Source: Paenibacillus foliorum
Lineage (GTDB): Bacteria > Bacillota > Bacilli > Paenibacillales > NBRC-103111
DNA: 64,000 bases
Direction: 5' to 3'
NCBI RefSeq assembly: GCF_013141765.1
Contig: NZ_WHOD01000004.1
Coordinates: 1-64,000 of the forward strand
Shown: one piece after another, positions 17,263-25,102 of the stretch
How the letters are laid out: each line of letters begins with the position of its first letter
Numbering within the stretch: the first letter of the stretch is position 1
The notes under the pieces: generated by a model
What the model saw: the letters and a program-made list of their open reading frames with translations, nothing else
What the model was told of the DNA's origin: nothing
Databases searched by the model: none
Position numbers and translations under genes: made by a program

Positions 17263-17661
17263 TTGATGAAAAAATTAATCGTATTAGCCATGGCTGTTTG
17301 TTTAGTATTTGCTATATCCGCTTGCGGTAAAAAAGAAGAAGCAAAAGCGCCAGCCACAACTACTGGAGCAGCAGCCGGTGCAGGCTCCGCGGCTTCCCAA
17401 GACGTAAAGCTAGTTGCATCTAACTTCAAATTTGACCAAGCTGAATACAAAGTGAAAAAAGGCCAAGACATCAAAATTTCTTTAGAGAACAAAGAAGGTA
17501 TGCACGGTGTTGAAATTAAAGGCTTAAGCGTTAAGCTAGACGGCAATACCAAAACAGCAACCTTCAAAGCCGACAAAGAGGGTACCTATGACATCATTTG
17601 CTCCATCCCTTGCGGACAAGGTCATATGACAATGAAATCCAAGCTGATTGTTGAAAGCTAA
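17263..17661 (+). CDS. CuA-site cupredoxin lipoprotein
   Basis: The 132-aa precursor has a lipoprotein signal peptide (cysteine 20 in ISAC) and a short Ala/Gly-rich linker. The rest is a cupredoxin fold like the soluble domain of cytochrome c oxidase subunit II. All CuA ligands are visible: His80, Cys113, Cys117, His121 and Met124 in CSIPCGQGHMTM. No transmembrane segment or other oxidase subunit is present, so it is a stand-alone CuA domain. It could donate electrons or copper outside the membrane. The ATG has ACGGAGGG upstream; it is a single-gene unit with a strong terminator. Confidence 0.88.
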   Translation: MMKKLIVLAMAVCLVFAISACGKKEEAKAPATTTGAAAGAGSAASQDVKLVASNFKFDQAEYKVKKGQDIKISLENKEGMHGVEIKGLSVKLDGNTKTATFKADKEGTYDIICSIPCGQGHMTMKSKLIVES

Positions 17662-17687
17662 GCTTAACAACTCAAGTCAATTACATA

Positions 17688-17729
17688 AGCCGACTTCCCT
17701 AAGCTTTTCAGCGGGGAGTCGGCTTTTTT
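17688..17729 (+). terminator. Terminator between the cupredoxin gene and murF
   Basis: AGCCGACTTCCC pairs with GGGGAGTCGGCT and is followed by TTTTTT. It lies between convergent genes. Confidence 0.88.
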
Positions 17730-17762
17730 CATATAAAGATTGGCTTGTTTTTACAATATTTT

Positions 17763-19145
17763 TCAAGTTAATTCCCAAACAATTTCCTCTAATTGCATAC
17801 CCCTGGATCCCTTGACCAAGAGAACATCCTGTGGCCGGATAAGAGCGCGAATCTCAGATATTGCTTCTTTTTTATGTTGAAAAGCTTTGACACGATCAGC
17901 ATCCTTGAATTTTTTTGTTGCTTCAATAGCAATTTCTTGGGCGATCTTGCCTATTGTAAACACATAGTCGACTTTATTAGGGTCGATACCCTCTCCAATT
18001 TCCCTATGAAACTGTTTTTCACACTCACCAAGCTCCAACATATCTCCCAATATTAAAAATTTACGCGAATAACCTTTTAGCTCCTCAAACGCTCCTATAG
18101 CTGCCTTCATGGAAACTGGGCTTGCGTTCCAAGCATCATTTATCATTGTAAATCCAGCTTTAGATTCCACTTTCTCCATTCTCATTCCGGTCATTTTTAA
18201 TTGCGCTAATCCCATCCTTATACGATTTGTAGGAACGCAAAGGGTTTCACCAACAGCAATGGAAGCAAGGGCGTTCAAAACATTATGTTTACCAAGGATC
18301 GGAATCATACATGATTCCATAAATGTATTCACTAAAAATGATGTATTTTCAGTTTCTTGTTGAATAACAGATGCATAATAATCGTTGGTCTCGTTGTTCT
18401 CTCCAATACGAATGATCCGAATGGATTTTGAGAGAGACATTTCATCTAACCCATTCTTTAACAACGGTTCATCACCATTTAATATAAGAACACCATTACT
18501 CTGCAACCCGATTACTATTTCTAGCTTGGCCGCGGCTATTTCTTCTCTAGAGCCTAAAGATGATAAATGAGAAAGTCCAATCATTGTTATTACAGCTATG
18601 TCAGGGGCGGCTATCCTTGAAAGCCGTTCAATTTGTCCGCGTTCACTCATCCCTAACTCAAGGACAACGACCTCGCTATTTTCTTTAATCTCAAGAAGAG
18701 TTAAGGGCAGTCCGATCTGGCTATTTAGATTTCCTTTAGTTTTATGGACCTTGTAAGAAGTCTCTACTATTGAACTCACCATATCCTTAGTTGTTGTCTT
18801 CCCGTTACTTCCTGTAATAGCGATTACTTTTATTGAAAGTTGTTTCCGATAAGAACTCGCCAAATGCTGAAGAGCTATTACACAATCATCAACGAAAATT
18901 AATGGGAAGTCATGAGGGGGATTAGGTTGATCGTTTTGCCAAAGTGACGCAACAGCGCCTTTTCGGATGGCCTCTTTAACGTAATCATGCCCATTCTTCA
19001 CTCTGACAATAGGCACATACAAGCTTCCCGCTGCAATAGTTCTTGAATCAATAGAAATACCTTGAACAACGATGTCATAGAATAAGTCCTCCAATCCTAT
19101 ACCCAAACACATTTCTTCAACTTGCTGAAGAGTACGTTTTATCAC
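17763..19145 (-). CDS. murF: UDP-N-acetylmuramoyl-tripeptide-D-Ala-D-Ala ligase (MurF)
   Basis: The 460-aa Mur ligase adds D-Ala-D-Ala to the UDP-MurNAc-tripeptide in the last cytoplasmic step of peptidoglycan precursor synthesis. The ATP loop ITGSNGKTTTKDMV (near 108-121), the central domain (LELGMSERGQI) and the C-terminal domain (MINDAWNASPVSMKAAI; LGDMLELG) are present. The start is GTG with GGGAGGG upstream. Unlike the usual dcw-cluster location it stands alone here, without ddl or mraY beside it, so a second murF in the genome is possible. Confidence 0.9.
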   Translation of the reverse strand: MIKRTLQQVEEMCLGIGLEDLFYDIVVQGISIDSRTIAAGSLYVPIVRVKNGHDYVKEAIRKGAVASLWQNDQPNPPHDFPLIFVDDCVIALQHLASSYRKQLSIKVIAITGSNGKTTTKDMVSSIVETSYKVHKTKGNLNSQIGLPLTLLEIKENSEVVVLELGMSERGQIERLSRIAAPDIAVITMIGLSHLSSLGSREEIAAAKLEIVIGLQSNGVLILNGDEPLLKNGLDEMSLSKSIRIIRIGENNETNDYYASVIQQETENTSFLVNTFMESCMIPILGKHNVLNALASIAVGETLCVPTNRIRMGLAQLKMTGMRMEKVESKAGFTMINDAWNASPVSMKAAIGAFEELKGYSRKFLILGDMLELGECEKQFHREIGEGIDPNKVDYVFTIGKIAQEIAIEATKKFKDADRVKAFQHKKEAISEIRALIRPQDVLLVKGSRGMQLEEIVWELT

Positions 19146-19217
19146 CTTACTTCCCTCCCTAATGCTTAATGAGTATATTAAATATGTATATGACAGCTGA
19201 ATTAAACTCGATTAATG

Positions 19218-19655
19218 TTACATCGTTTCTTCCAACAATTCTAGTAAACCATCCGGAACAAGATGATATTTATTAGTACCTTTAAATTCGTGAAGCGAGA
19301 TCCATAAAACCCTAAACTTCTCAGTTCCTTCCACGCCTTCAATCAGACTTTTAGAATAAAGGGACTTATCAACCAAATCCGCTTCATAAATGAAATCAAT
19401 GGTATGCCCTATCTCTAAGCCATGTGGTTTTACTTTAAAAACATTCTCTATAACTTTAAGGAACCGTAAGTTTGTCAACCCAGCTCCAATCTCTTCCCAG
19501 ACTTCACGCGCCACAGTTTCCATACTCTTCTCACCGTATTCCAAAGTACCTCCCACGGGTCTGTAGTGTGTTAATTGTGTGGCTGGATCGCGATGTTCCA
19601 TGACTAGAATTTGATCCTTGTTACGAATAACACATAAGGCAACAACCCTTATCAT
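19218..19655 (-). CDS. NUDIX hydrolase
   Basis: The 145-aa protein has a Nudix box: GGTLEYGEKSMETVAREV continuing into WEEIGAG (about residues 35-58), close to the consensus GX5EX7REUXEEXGU. It should hydrolyse a nucleoside diphosphate linked to another moiety. The start is ATG 19655 with AAAGGAG upstream; a TTG six codons earlier overlaps that site and is not used. It is 72 bp upstream of murF on the same strand and may be co-transcribed. Confidence 0.85.
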   Translation of the reverse strand: MIRVVALCVIRNKDQILVMEHRDPATQLTHYRPVGGTLEYGEKSMETVAREVWEEIGAGLTNLRFLKVIENVFKVKPHGLEIGHTIDFIYEADLVDKSLYSKSLIEGVEGTEKFRVLWISLHEFKGTNKYHLVPDGLLELLEETM

Positions 19656-20104
19656 ATACTCAGCTCCTTTCAAAAAATAAAAGTAATAAGTTCATGCAAG
19701 CTACATGAGTTGAATGAACGATTGAATCTCACAACTTATCTTATGTCCTCATGGCAATAGGCACCACTTAAACAATTCACTCACATGAGCACAAGCTTCC
19801 GAATTCCGACAACAAAACAGGAAAAGCTCATACTAATTTCTCCAACATACGCGCTGTGGCTTCATTTTGCGGGAAAACTCACTCTAATCTATTGAAAAAT
19901 CTCAACTTTGGGTCAACGTTCGAAATTAGATGGAATAATTCCAGATAAATCGGAAAGCAACACAGAAACATGTCAACTAGATGGAGCTTACCCTGTTCAA
20001 CTTAAATTGAGGAAAACAAAAAAACGGCTCTGTTCGCGATTCATTCGCACAAAACCGTTTCTCCATTAACACTTGAAAACTCTCTCGATGCAAAAACTCC
20101 GCGG
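19656..20104. other. Gap with A/T-rich imperfect repeats and no gene
   Basis: No credible gene is seen. The imperfect palindrome AGATGGAATAATTCCAGAT (about 19930) and the related block AACTAGATGGAGCTTACCC (about 19976) look like a degenerate intergenic repeat. The right end holds the cvpA terminator. Confidence 0.45.
20018..20060 (-). terminator. Terminator of the zapA-cvpA transcript
   Basis: On the minus strand AAACGGTTTTGT and the partner ending GAGCCGTTTTTTT form an imperfect stem with TCGC/GCGA at the top, followed by a T-run. Confidence 0.75.
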
Positions 20105-20650
20105 CTACGTATTTTTCTGCTTCCATAGCTCATGAAGCTTATCGGTCACAGAAGGTAATGCGTTCAGTATATAAGGAGCCGTTGTTGAGCCTTTCAACAA
20201 ACGCTGTGCCGTGTCATTCGGTATAACGGTCATAACTTGAACCGCAACAACGACAAGCAGGACCGCTTCAGCGAAACCTAACAGCCCGCCGCTCCATTTG
20301 TTAAACATTTTTATTCCTGGTGTCAATGCTATCCAATTTAGCACACGACCGACTATGCTTAGTGCCAGCTTTACTCCGAAAAGTAACAAAGCAAAAGCAA
20401 TGGCATTATACATATAAGCATCCAAGTTGAGTCCTTTGACAAGAAACTCGTATTTCTTGTAAGTCTCATATGAAGGTAAAGAAAGCACCTCGGCAATCCA
20501 AGGTGCTGTTTCACGATAAAAGGCAAATGCCACAACATAAGCGATAAATAATCCCGCGACGGATACCAACTGACTGACCAAGCCACGGTAATACCCTAAC
20601 ATGGTGCCTGCAACCGTTAAAACAACGGCCGCCCAATCCAATCCGTTCAT
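20105..20650 (-). CDS. CvpA-family membrane protein
   Basis: The 181-aa protein has four hydrophobic segments and a typical CvpA layout: N-terminal DWAAVVLTVAGTMLGYYRG, then two middle helices and KMFNKWSGGLLGFAEAVLL. CvpA/YshB proteins are inner-membrane proteins linked to envelope integrity. It starts 26 bp after the ZapA-fusion gene, as yshB follows zapA in Bacillus. The ATG has GTGGGGA upstream. Confidence 0.85.
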   Translation of the reverse strand: MNGLDWAAVVLTVAGTMLGYYRGLVSQLVSVAGLFIAYVVAFAFYRETAPWIAEVLSLPSYETYKKYEFLVKGLNLDAYMYNAIAFALLLFGVKLALSIVGRVLNWIALTPGIKMFNKWSGGLLGFAEAVLLVVVAVQVMTVIPNDTAQRLLKGSTTAPYILNALPSVTDKLHELWKQKNT

Positions 20651-20676
20651 GCTGCTTCCCCACTTATGCCTTTATT

Positions 20677-23600
20677 CTATTCCTTCTCAACGAGCTCAAT
20701 CCATTCGTTATACTCGGTCTGCAGCTTTTCATATTCAGATTTCAATTCTTGAAGTTCCGTGAAAATCTGCTCAGCACGCTCCTGATGACTTGAGTATTCA
20801 TTCTGAAGTGATTGCTGCTGTTGAGATTGTTCATCATATTTATCTTGCAGTTCATTATATAACTCTATTTGCAGCTGTAATTCTTCTTTTTGGCTTATAT
20901 ACTCACGTCGAATCTTCTCAGCTTCTCCCGATAATTCGTCGGTGCGGAGCTGCCAATGCTTGGACTGCTGTTCCAAGGCTTCGATACGCTCCTGTTGTTC
21001 CTCCTGTAGCTTATCCAAGCCTTGATTATGCTCCAATTGCTCGAGATATTCACGCTCTAACGCTGCATATTGGCCTGTCCCTTGCTTAAGCTGAGCCTCA
21101 AGCGTTGCAGCGGCTTCCCCCTGCCCCTGAAGCTGTTCCTGCAGCAAATAGCAACGTTCTTCCAGCTTCATTATCGCCTCACGACTCTGGTCATTCTGCA
21201 GCTTTAGACTAGCTTGCAGCTCGGTAAACTGGCCTTCAAGCTCACTATAGAGCTCCTCTTGAAGTTCCAATTCTTCGCGCTGTCCATTCATTTGACTGCG
21301 CTGTTCCTCAATTTGCTTGGTCAGCTCATCGCTGCGGCGCTGCCATTGACTGACAGTATCCTGCAGCTGCTGCTGATAAGCTTGCTGCTCACGGAATTGC
21401 GACAGCAATCCGCGTTGCTCCTCCTGCATAGCAACAATCTGCTGCTGCTGCTCCACAAGCAGTTCCCCGCGCTGACGCAGCTCCCGCTCTAGAACAGAGT
21501 AGCGCTCATCCCTCTCGCGAAGCACTTCCGTGCTATGGGTACGCTGCTCCTGCAGTTGCTGTTCTAGACTATCGTGCTGCGATTGCAGCTCGTCTTGAAG
21601 CTCTTGCATTAGCTGTGCCTCTTCCAACGCGCTATCTAGCTGACGCTGCTGCTCAGCAAATTGTCCACGCTGCGCGTCTAGCTGAGCCTGTAATTGAGCC
21701 GCTGCCGCTTCGCTTTGTACACGCTGCTTCACCTGAAGCTCCTGCTGCTCTTGCAGTGCAAGATCACTTTGCTCACGCAACTGCGCCAGCTGAAGCTCCA
21801 GACGCTCCTGCTGCTCCAGCATCGCCAGCTCGCTTTGCTCTCGCTCTTCCGCGGACTGCCGCTCCAGACGCTCTTGCAGCTCACGCTGCTCCTGCACGCC
21901 TTGCTCGCGTACCTGCGCCAGCTGCTGCTCCATTCGCTCCTGCTGCTCCAGCATCGCCAGCTCGCTTTGCTCTCGCTCTTCCGCGGACTGCCGCTCTAGA
22001 CGCTCTTGCAGCTCACGCTGCTCCTGCACGCCTTGCTCGCGCACCTGAGCCAGCTGCTGCTCCATTCGCTCCTGCTGCTCCAGCCTCGCCAGCTCGCTTT
22101 GCTCTCGCTCCTCCGCGGACTGCCGCTCTAGACGCGCTTGCAGCTCACGCTGCTCCTGCACGCCTTGCTCGCGCACCTGCGCCAGCTGCTGCTCCATTCG
22201 CTCCTGCTGCTCCAGCATCGCCAGCTCGCTTTGCTCTCGCTCCTCCGCAAGCTGACGCTCCAACCGCTCTTGCAGCCCTCGCTGCTCTTGCGTGCCTTGC
22301 TCGCGCACCTGCGCCAGCTGCTGCTCTAGGCGCTCCTGCTGCTCCAGCAGCGCCAGCTCGCTTTGCTCTCGCTCTTCCGCGAACTGCCGCTCAAGACGCT
22401 CTTGCAATTCTCGCTGCTCCTGCACGCCTTGCTCGCGCACCTGTGCCAGCTGCTGCTCCATTCGCTCCTGCTGCTCTAGCATCGCCAGCTCGCTCTGCTC
22501 TCGCTCTTCCGCGAACTGCCGCTCAAGACGCTCTTGCAGCTCTCGCTGCTCTTGCGTGCCTTGCTCGCGTACCTGCGCCAGCTGCTGCTCTAGGCGCTCC
22601 TGCTGCTCCAACATCGCTAGCTCGCTTTGCTCTCGCTCCTCCGCGAACTGCCGCTCCAGACGCTCTTGCAACCCTCGCTGCTCTTGCGCGCCTTGCTCGC
22701 GCACCTGCGCCAGCTGCTGCTCCATTCGCTCCTGCTGCTCTAGCATCGCCAGCTCGCTCTGCTCTCGCTCCTCCGCCATCTGACGCTCCAACCGCTCTTG
22801 CAGCCCTCGCTGCTCTTGCGCGCCTTGCTCGCGCACCTGCGCCAGCTGCTGCTCCAGACGTTCCTGTTGCTCCAGCAGCTCTAGCTCGCTTTGCTCTCGC
22901 TCTTCCGCGAACTGCCGCTCAAGACGCTCTTGCAATTCTCGCTGCTCCTGCACGCCTTGCTCGCGCACCTGCGCCAGCTGCTGCTCCATTCGCTCCTGCT
23001 GCTCCAGCATCGCCAGCTCGCTCTGCTCTCGCTCCTCCGCGAACTGCCGCTCCAGACGCTCTTGCAGCTCTCGCTGCTCTTTCGCGCCTTGCTCGCGCAC
23101 CTGCGCCAGCTGCTGCTCTAAGCGCTCCTGCTGCTCCAGCATCGCCAGCTCGCTCTGCTCTCGCTCCTCCGCGAACTGCCGCTCCAGACGCTCTTGCAGC
23201 CCTCGCTGCTCTTGCGCGCCTTGCTCGCGCACCTGCGCCAGCTGCTGCTCCATTCGCTCCTGCTGCTCCAGCATCGCTAGCTCGCTTTGCTCTCGCTCTT
23301 CCGCGAACTGCCGTTCAAGACGCTCTTGCAATTCACGCTGCTCTTGCGCGCCTTGCTCGTGCACCTGTGCCAGCTGCAACTCCATTCGCTCCTGCTGCTC
23401 CAGCATCGCCAGCTCGTTTTGCTCTCGCTCTTCCGCAAGCTGACGCTCCAACCGCTCTTGCAGCCCTCGCTGCTCTTGCGCGCCTTGCTCGCGCACCTGT
23501 GCCAACTGCAACTCCATTCGCTCCTGCTGCTCGCTAAGAGCCTCCTCGCCTTTCGCACGTTCCTGCTCCAGACGCGCTTGCAAAATACGTCCTTCCTCAG

Positions 23601-24657
23601 CCTGATGACCGAGCTGTACCTGCAGCTGTCTCTTCTGTTCATGCTGCTCCTGCAGCTGTTCCTCACTCGCTTTACCGCGATCTTGCTCTTGTTTAAGCTC
23701 GCTTTGGAGCTCATTATATAGCTCAACCTGCAATTCGTACTCTTGCAGTTGCTGACTTATTTGCTCCTGCAGCTGGTCATTCTGCTGGCCTAACTCCTCC
23801 AATTGCTGCTGACGGCTGCTGCAAAGCACCTCCAGCTCCTGCACCTCGCCCTGCTGTTCATCCAGCTGAGAACGCAAGGTTTGCAGCTGTCCTTGCTCCT
23901 GCTGCAATTGCTGTTCTAACCGTCGTTGTGCCTCACCCAGCTTATTCAGCTGACTTTGCTTCTCCTCCACCTGTCCGCGCAGGCTGCGCTGCTCCTTCAA
24001 CTGCTGCTCAATCCGCTGTTCCAGCTGCTTTTTCTCCTCAGTCTGCTTCACCAATCGCTGTTCCAATGCAGCTGTCCGCTCTATGCCCGCAGCAAGCTCC
24101 GCTTCCTGTAGCTGGTTCTGCTCCTGAAGTTCACCAGCCGTCTTGTGTACAGCTTGAAGCTGCTCCTCGGCCTTACTACGGACCTCTCGCTCGCTGCGAT
24201 AGTCTGCTTCCAGGCGCTCATGCTTCTGCTTCGACTGAACCGCAGCCTCGCGAAGCTTTTCCACCTCTGCTTTCGCTTGCTCCCTCTCAACCTGCAGGCT
24301 TTTGCTAGACGTTTCCAATTGCTTTATACGCCCCTGCTCACCTACAAGCTCCTGCTGAAGCAACAAGTGCAGCTCTTGCAGCTTATTAAGATCTTCACGA
24401 GATTGCTCGAGCTGTCGCTGTTTATCAAGCGATTGCTCCAGCTCCTCCTGCATCTTAAAATAATCGCTTGCCATATGTACCGCCGCTAACACAGCAATCT
24501 TCGGCGTATCCAAACGCGGAGAACCCGCGGCAATTTTATGCATTTGTTCATTAACTTGCGCTGCTACCCGCTTCATATAGGTAACATTTGTTTGAGCAAC
24601 CAGCTTATATTGGCTGCCGAATATATCTACCGTCATCCGGATTTTGTCATCACTCAC
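20677..24657 (-). CDS. zapA: ZapA domain fused to a giant repetitive coiled coil
   Basis: The 1326-aa protein starts with a ZapA domain (residues 1-80): TVDIFGSQYKLVAQTNV, YMKRVAAQVNEQM, then DTPKIAVLAAVHMASDYFK. ZapA binds and cross-links FtsZ. Normal ZapA is about 85-110 aa; here the helix continues into more than 1200 residues of Gln/Glu/Arg-rich coiled coil. Residues 376-947 are thirteen 44-residue repeats (EQQERMEQQLAQVREQG..., then EQRELQERLERQFAEE...). The start is GTG 24657 with AAAGGAG upstream; a 23-codon upstream extension has no site and does not resemble ZapA. Position between pheT and cvpA matches Bacillus zapA. It could act as a long cytoplasmic spacer at the divisome; this is inferred. 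Confidence 0.9.
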   Translation of the reverse strand: MSDDKIRMTVDIFGSQYKLVAQTNVTYMKRVAAQVNEQMHKIAAGSPRLDTPKIAVLAAVHMASDYFKMQEELEQSLDKQRQLEQSREDLNKLQELHLLLQQELVGEQGRIKQLETSSKSLQVEREQAKAEVEKLREAAVQSKQKHERLEADYRSEREVRSKAEEQLQAVHKTAGELQEQNQLQEAELAAGIERTAALEQRLVKQTEEKKQLEQRIEQQLKEQRSLRGQVEEKQSQLNKLGEAQRRLEQQLQQEQGQLQTLRSQLDEQQGEVQELEVLCSSRQQQLEELGQQNDQLQEQISQQLQEYELQVELYNELQSELKQEQDRGKASEEQLQEQHEQKRQLQVQLGHQAEEGRILQARLEQERAKGEEALSEQQERMELQLAQVREQGAQEQRGLQERLERQLAEEREQNELAMLEQQERMELQLAQVHEQGAQEQRELQERLERQFAEEREQSELAMLEQQERMEQQLAQVREQGAQEQRGLQERLERQFAEEREQSELAMLEQQERLEQQLAQVREQGAKEQRELQERLERQFAEEREQSELAMLEQQERMEQQLAQVREQGVQEQRELQERLERQFAEEREQSELELLEQQERLEQQLAQVREQGAQEQRGLQERLERQMAEEREQSELAMLEQQERMEQQLAQVREQGAQEQRGLQERLERQFAEEREQSELAMLEQQERLEQQLAQVREQGTQEQRELQERLERQFAEEREQSELAMLEQQERMEQQLAQVREQGVQEQRELQERLERQFAEEREQSELALLEQQERLEQQLAQVREQGTQEQRGLQERLERQLAEEREQSELAMLEQQERMEQQLAQVREQGVQEQRELQARLERQSAEEREQSELARLEQQERMEQQLAQVREQGVQEQRELQERLERQSAEEREQSELAMLEQQERMEQQLAQVREQGVQEQRELQERLERQSAEEREQSELAMLEQQERLELQLAQLREQSDLALQEQQELQVKQRVQSEAAAAQLQAQLDAQRGQFAEQQRQLDSALEEAQLMQELQDELQSQHDSLEQQLQEQRTHSTEVLRERDERYSVLERELRQRGELLVEQQQQIVAMQEEQRGLLSQFREQQAYQQQLQDTVSQWQRRSDELTKQIEEQRSQMNGQREELELQEELYSELEGQFTELQASLKLQNDQSREAIMKLEERCYLLQEQLQGQGEAAATLEAQLKQGTGQYAALEREYLEQLEHNQGLDKLQEEQQERIEALEQQSKHWQLRTDELSGEAEKIRREYISQKEELQLQIELYNELQDKYDEQSQQQQSLQNEYSSHQERAEQIFTELQELKSEYEKLQTEYNEWIELVEKE
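21817..23532 (-). repeat. Thirteen tandem 132-bp repeats within the zapA fusion
   Basis: Thirteen full in-frame 132-bp units and a partial fourteenth (to about 21770) encode 44-aa repeats. Units differ at a few positions only: M/L at residue 6, V/A/T at 18, E/G at 23, F/L/M/S at 32. Because 44 is 4 x 11 and hydrophobic positions recur about every 3.67 residues, the repeat fits hendecad coiled coil. The low divergence points to recent expansion or continuing homogenisation. Confidence 0.95.
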
Positions 24658-24719
24658 TTGTAAGCTCTCCTTTCGGACATCACAACAAATTTCACCCCTG
24701 AAGAGGCTGTAAAAGAGGT

Positions 24720-24889
24720 TGTTCAAAAAGCCCCCTTTTGATCACGAAGTATCTCAGGAAGGTTATTCGACATCGAATCTTGCATTCAGGCTCGAAGTCC
24801 GGTGCTCATTTAGGTTTTGCCTAAACTCCGCTCCTCCTTCTTCACCTTCTTGCAACCTTCTCGATGCTGAAAAATCAACTTTTTGAACA
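24720..24889. repeat. 170-bp palindromic repeat element with terminal inverted repeats
   Basis: The element begins TGTTCAAAAAG and ends CTTTTTGAACA, perfect 11-bp terminal inverted repeats. Inside, TTCGACATCGA is mirrored by TCGATGCTGAA, and TTTAGG pairs with CCTAAA. It has no coding capacity. It lies 62 bp before the zapA-fusion start codon. It resembles intergenic repeats I remember from Paenibacillus genomes; this was not checked. Confidence 0.7.
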
Positions 24890-24930
24890 CGCATTATAAA
24901 AATCCCCTAATCGCCTTTCAGCAATCTTCC

Positions 24931-24998
24931 TGGACGAACGCGTTTGTCAAGGTTGAGTGAAGCAAAGTATAAAATTTATACTTTCTATTCAACCAAAA
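24931..24998. repeat. Dispersed short repeat, copy 2 of 3
   Basis: GTTTGTCAAGGTTGAGTGAA followed by GCAAAGTATA matches copies at 7935-8000 and 33452-33505. It runs straight into the pheT terminator hairpin. Confidence 0.6.
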
Positions 24999-25046
24999 AA
25001 AGCGGTTCCTCGTATCTCATGTTAATTCGATACGAAGAACCGCTTT
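24996..25046 (-). terminator. Terminator of pheST
   Basis: AAAAGCGGTTC-CTCGTATC pairs with GATACGAAGAACCGCTTTT. This strong stem lies about 55 bp after the pheT stop codon, with A- and T-runs on both sides. It separates pheT from the zapA fusion, which therefore probably has its own promoter. Confidence 0.9.
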
Positions 25047-25102
25047 TCCTGCTATAACAGGCGTACTTTTGTCAATTTCCAGAGACAAACTCACACCTTT
25101 TT

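Noticed and set aside
21817..23532. Possible CRISPR or other repeat array
   Set aside because: The 132-bp units are contiguous, in frame and have no unique spacers; they encode coiled coil.
21615..23537. 640-codon open frame on the plus strand, Ala/Pro-rich
   Set aside because: It is the antisense shadow of the tandem repeats in the zapA fusion. The repetition keeps stop codons out of this frame; there is no ribosome binding site and the minus-strand frame has a real ZapA domain.
24658..24726. 23-residue N-terminal extension of the ZapA fusion
   Set aside because: The GTG at 24657 has AAAGGAG at good spacing and gives the normal ZapA start; the extension runs over that site.
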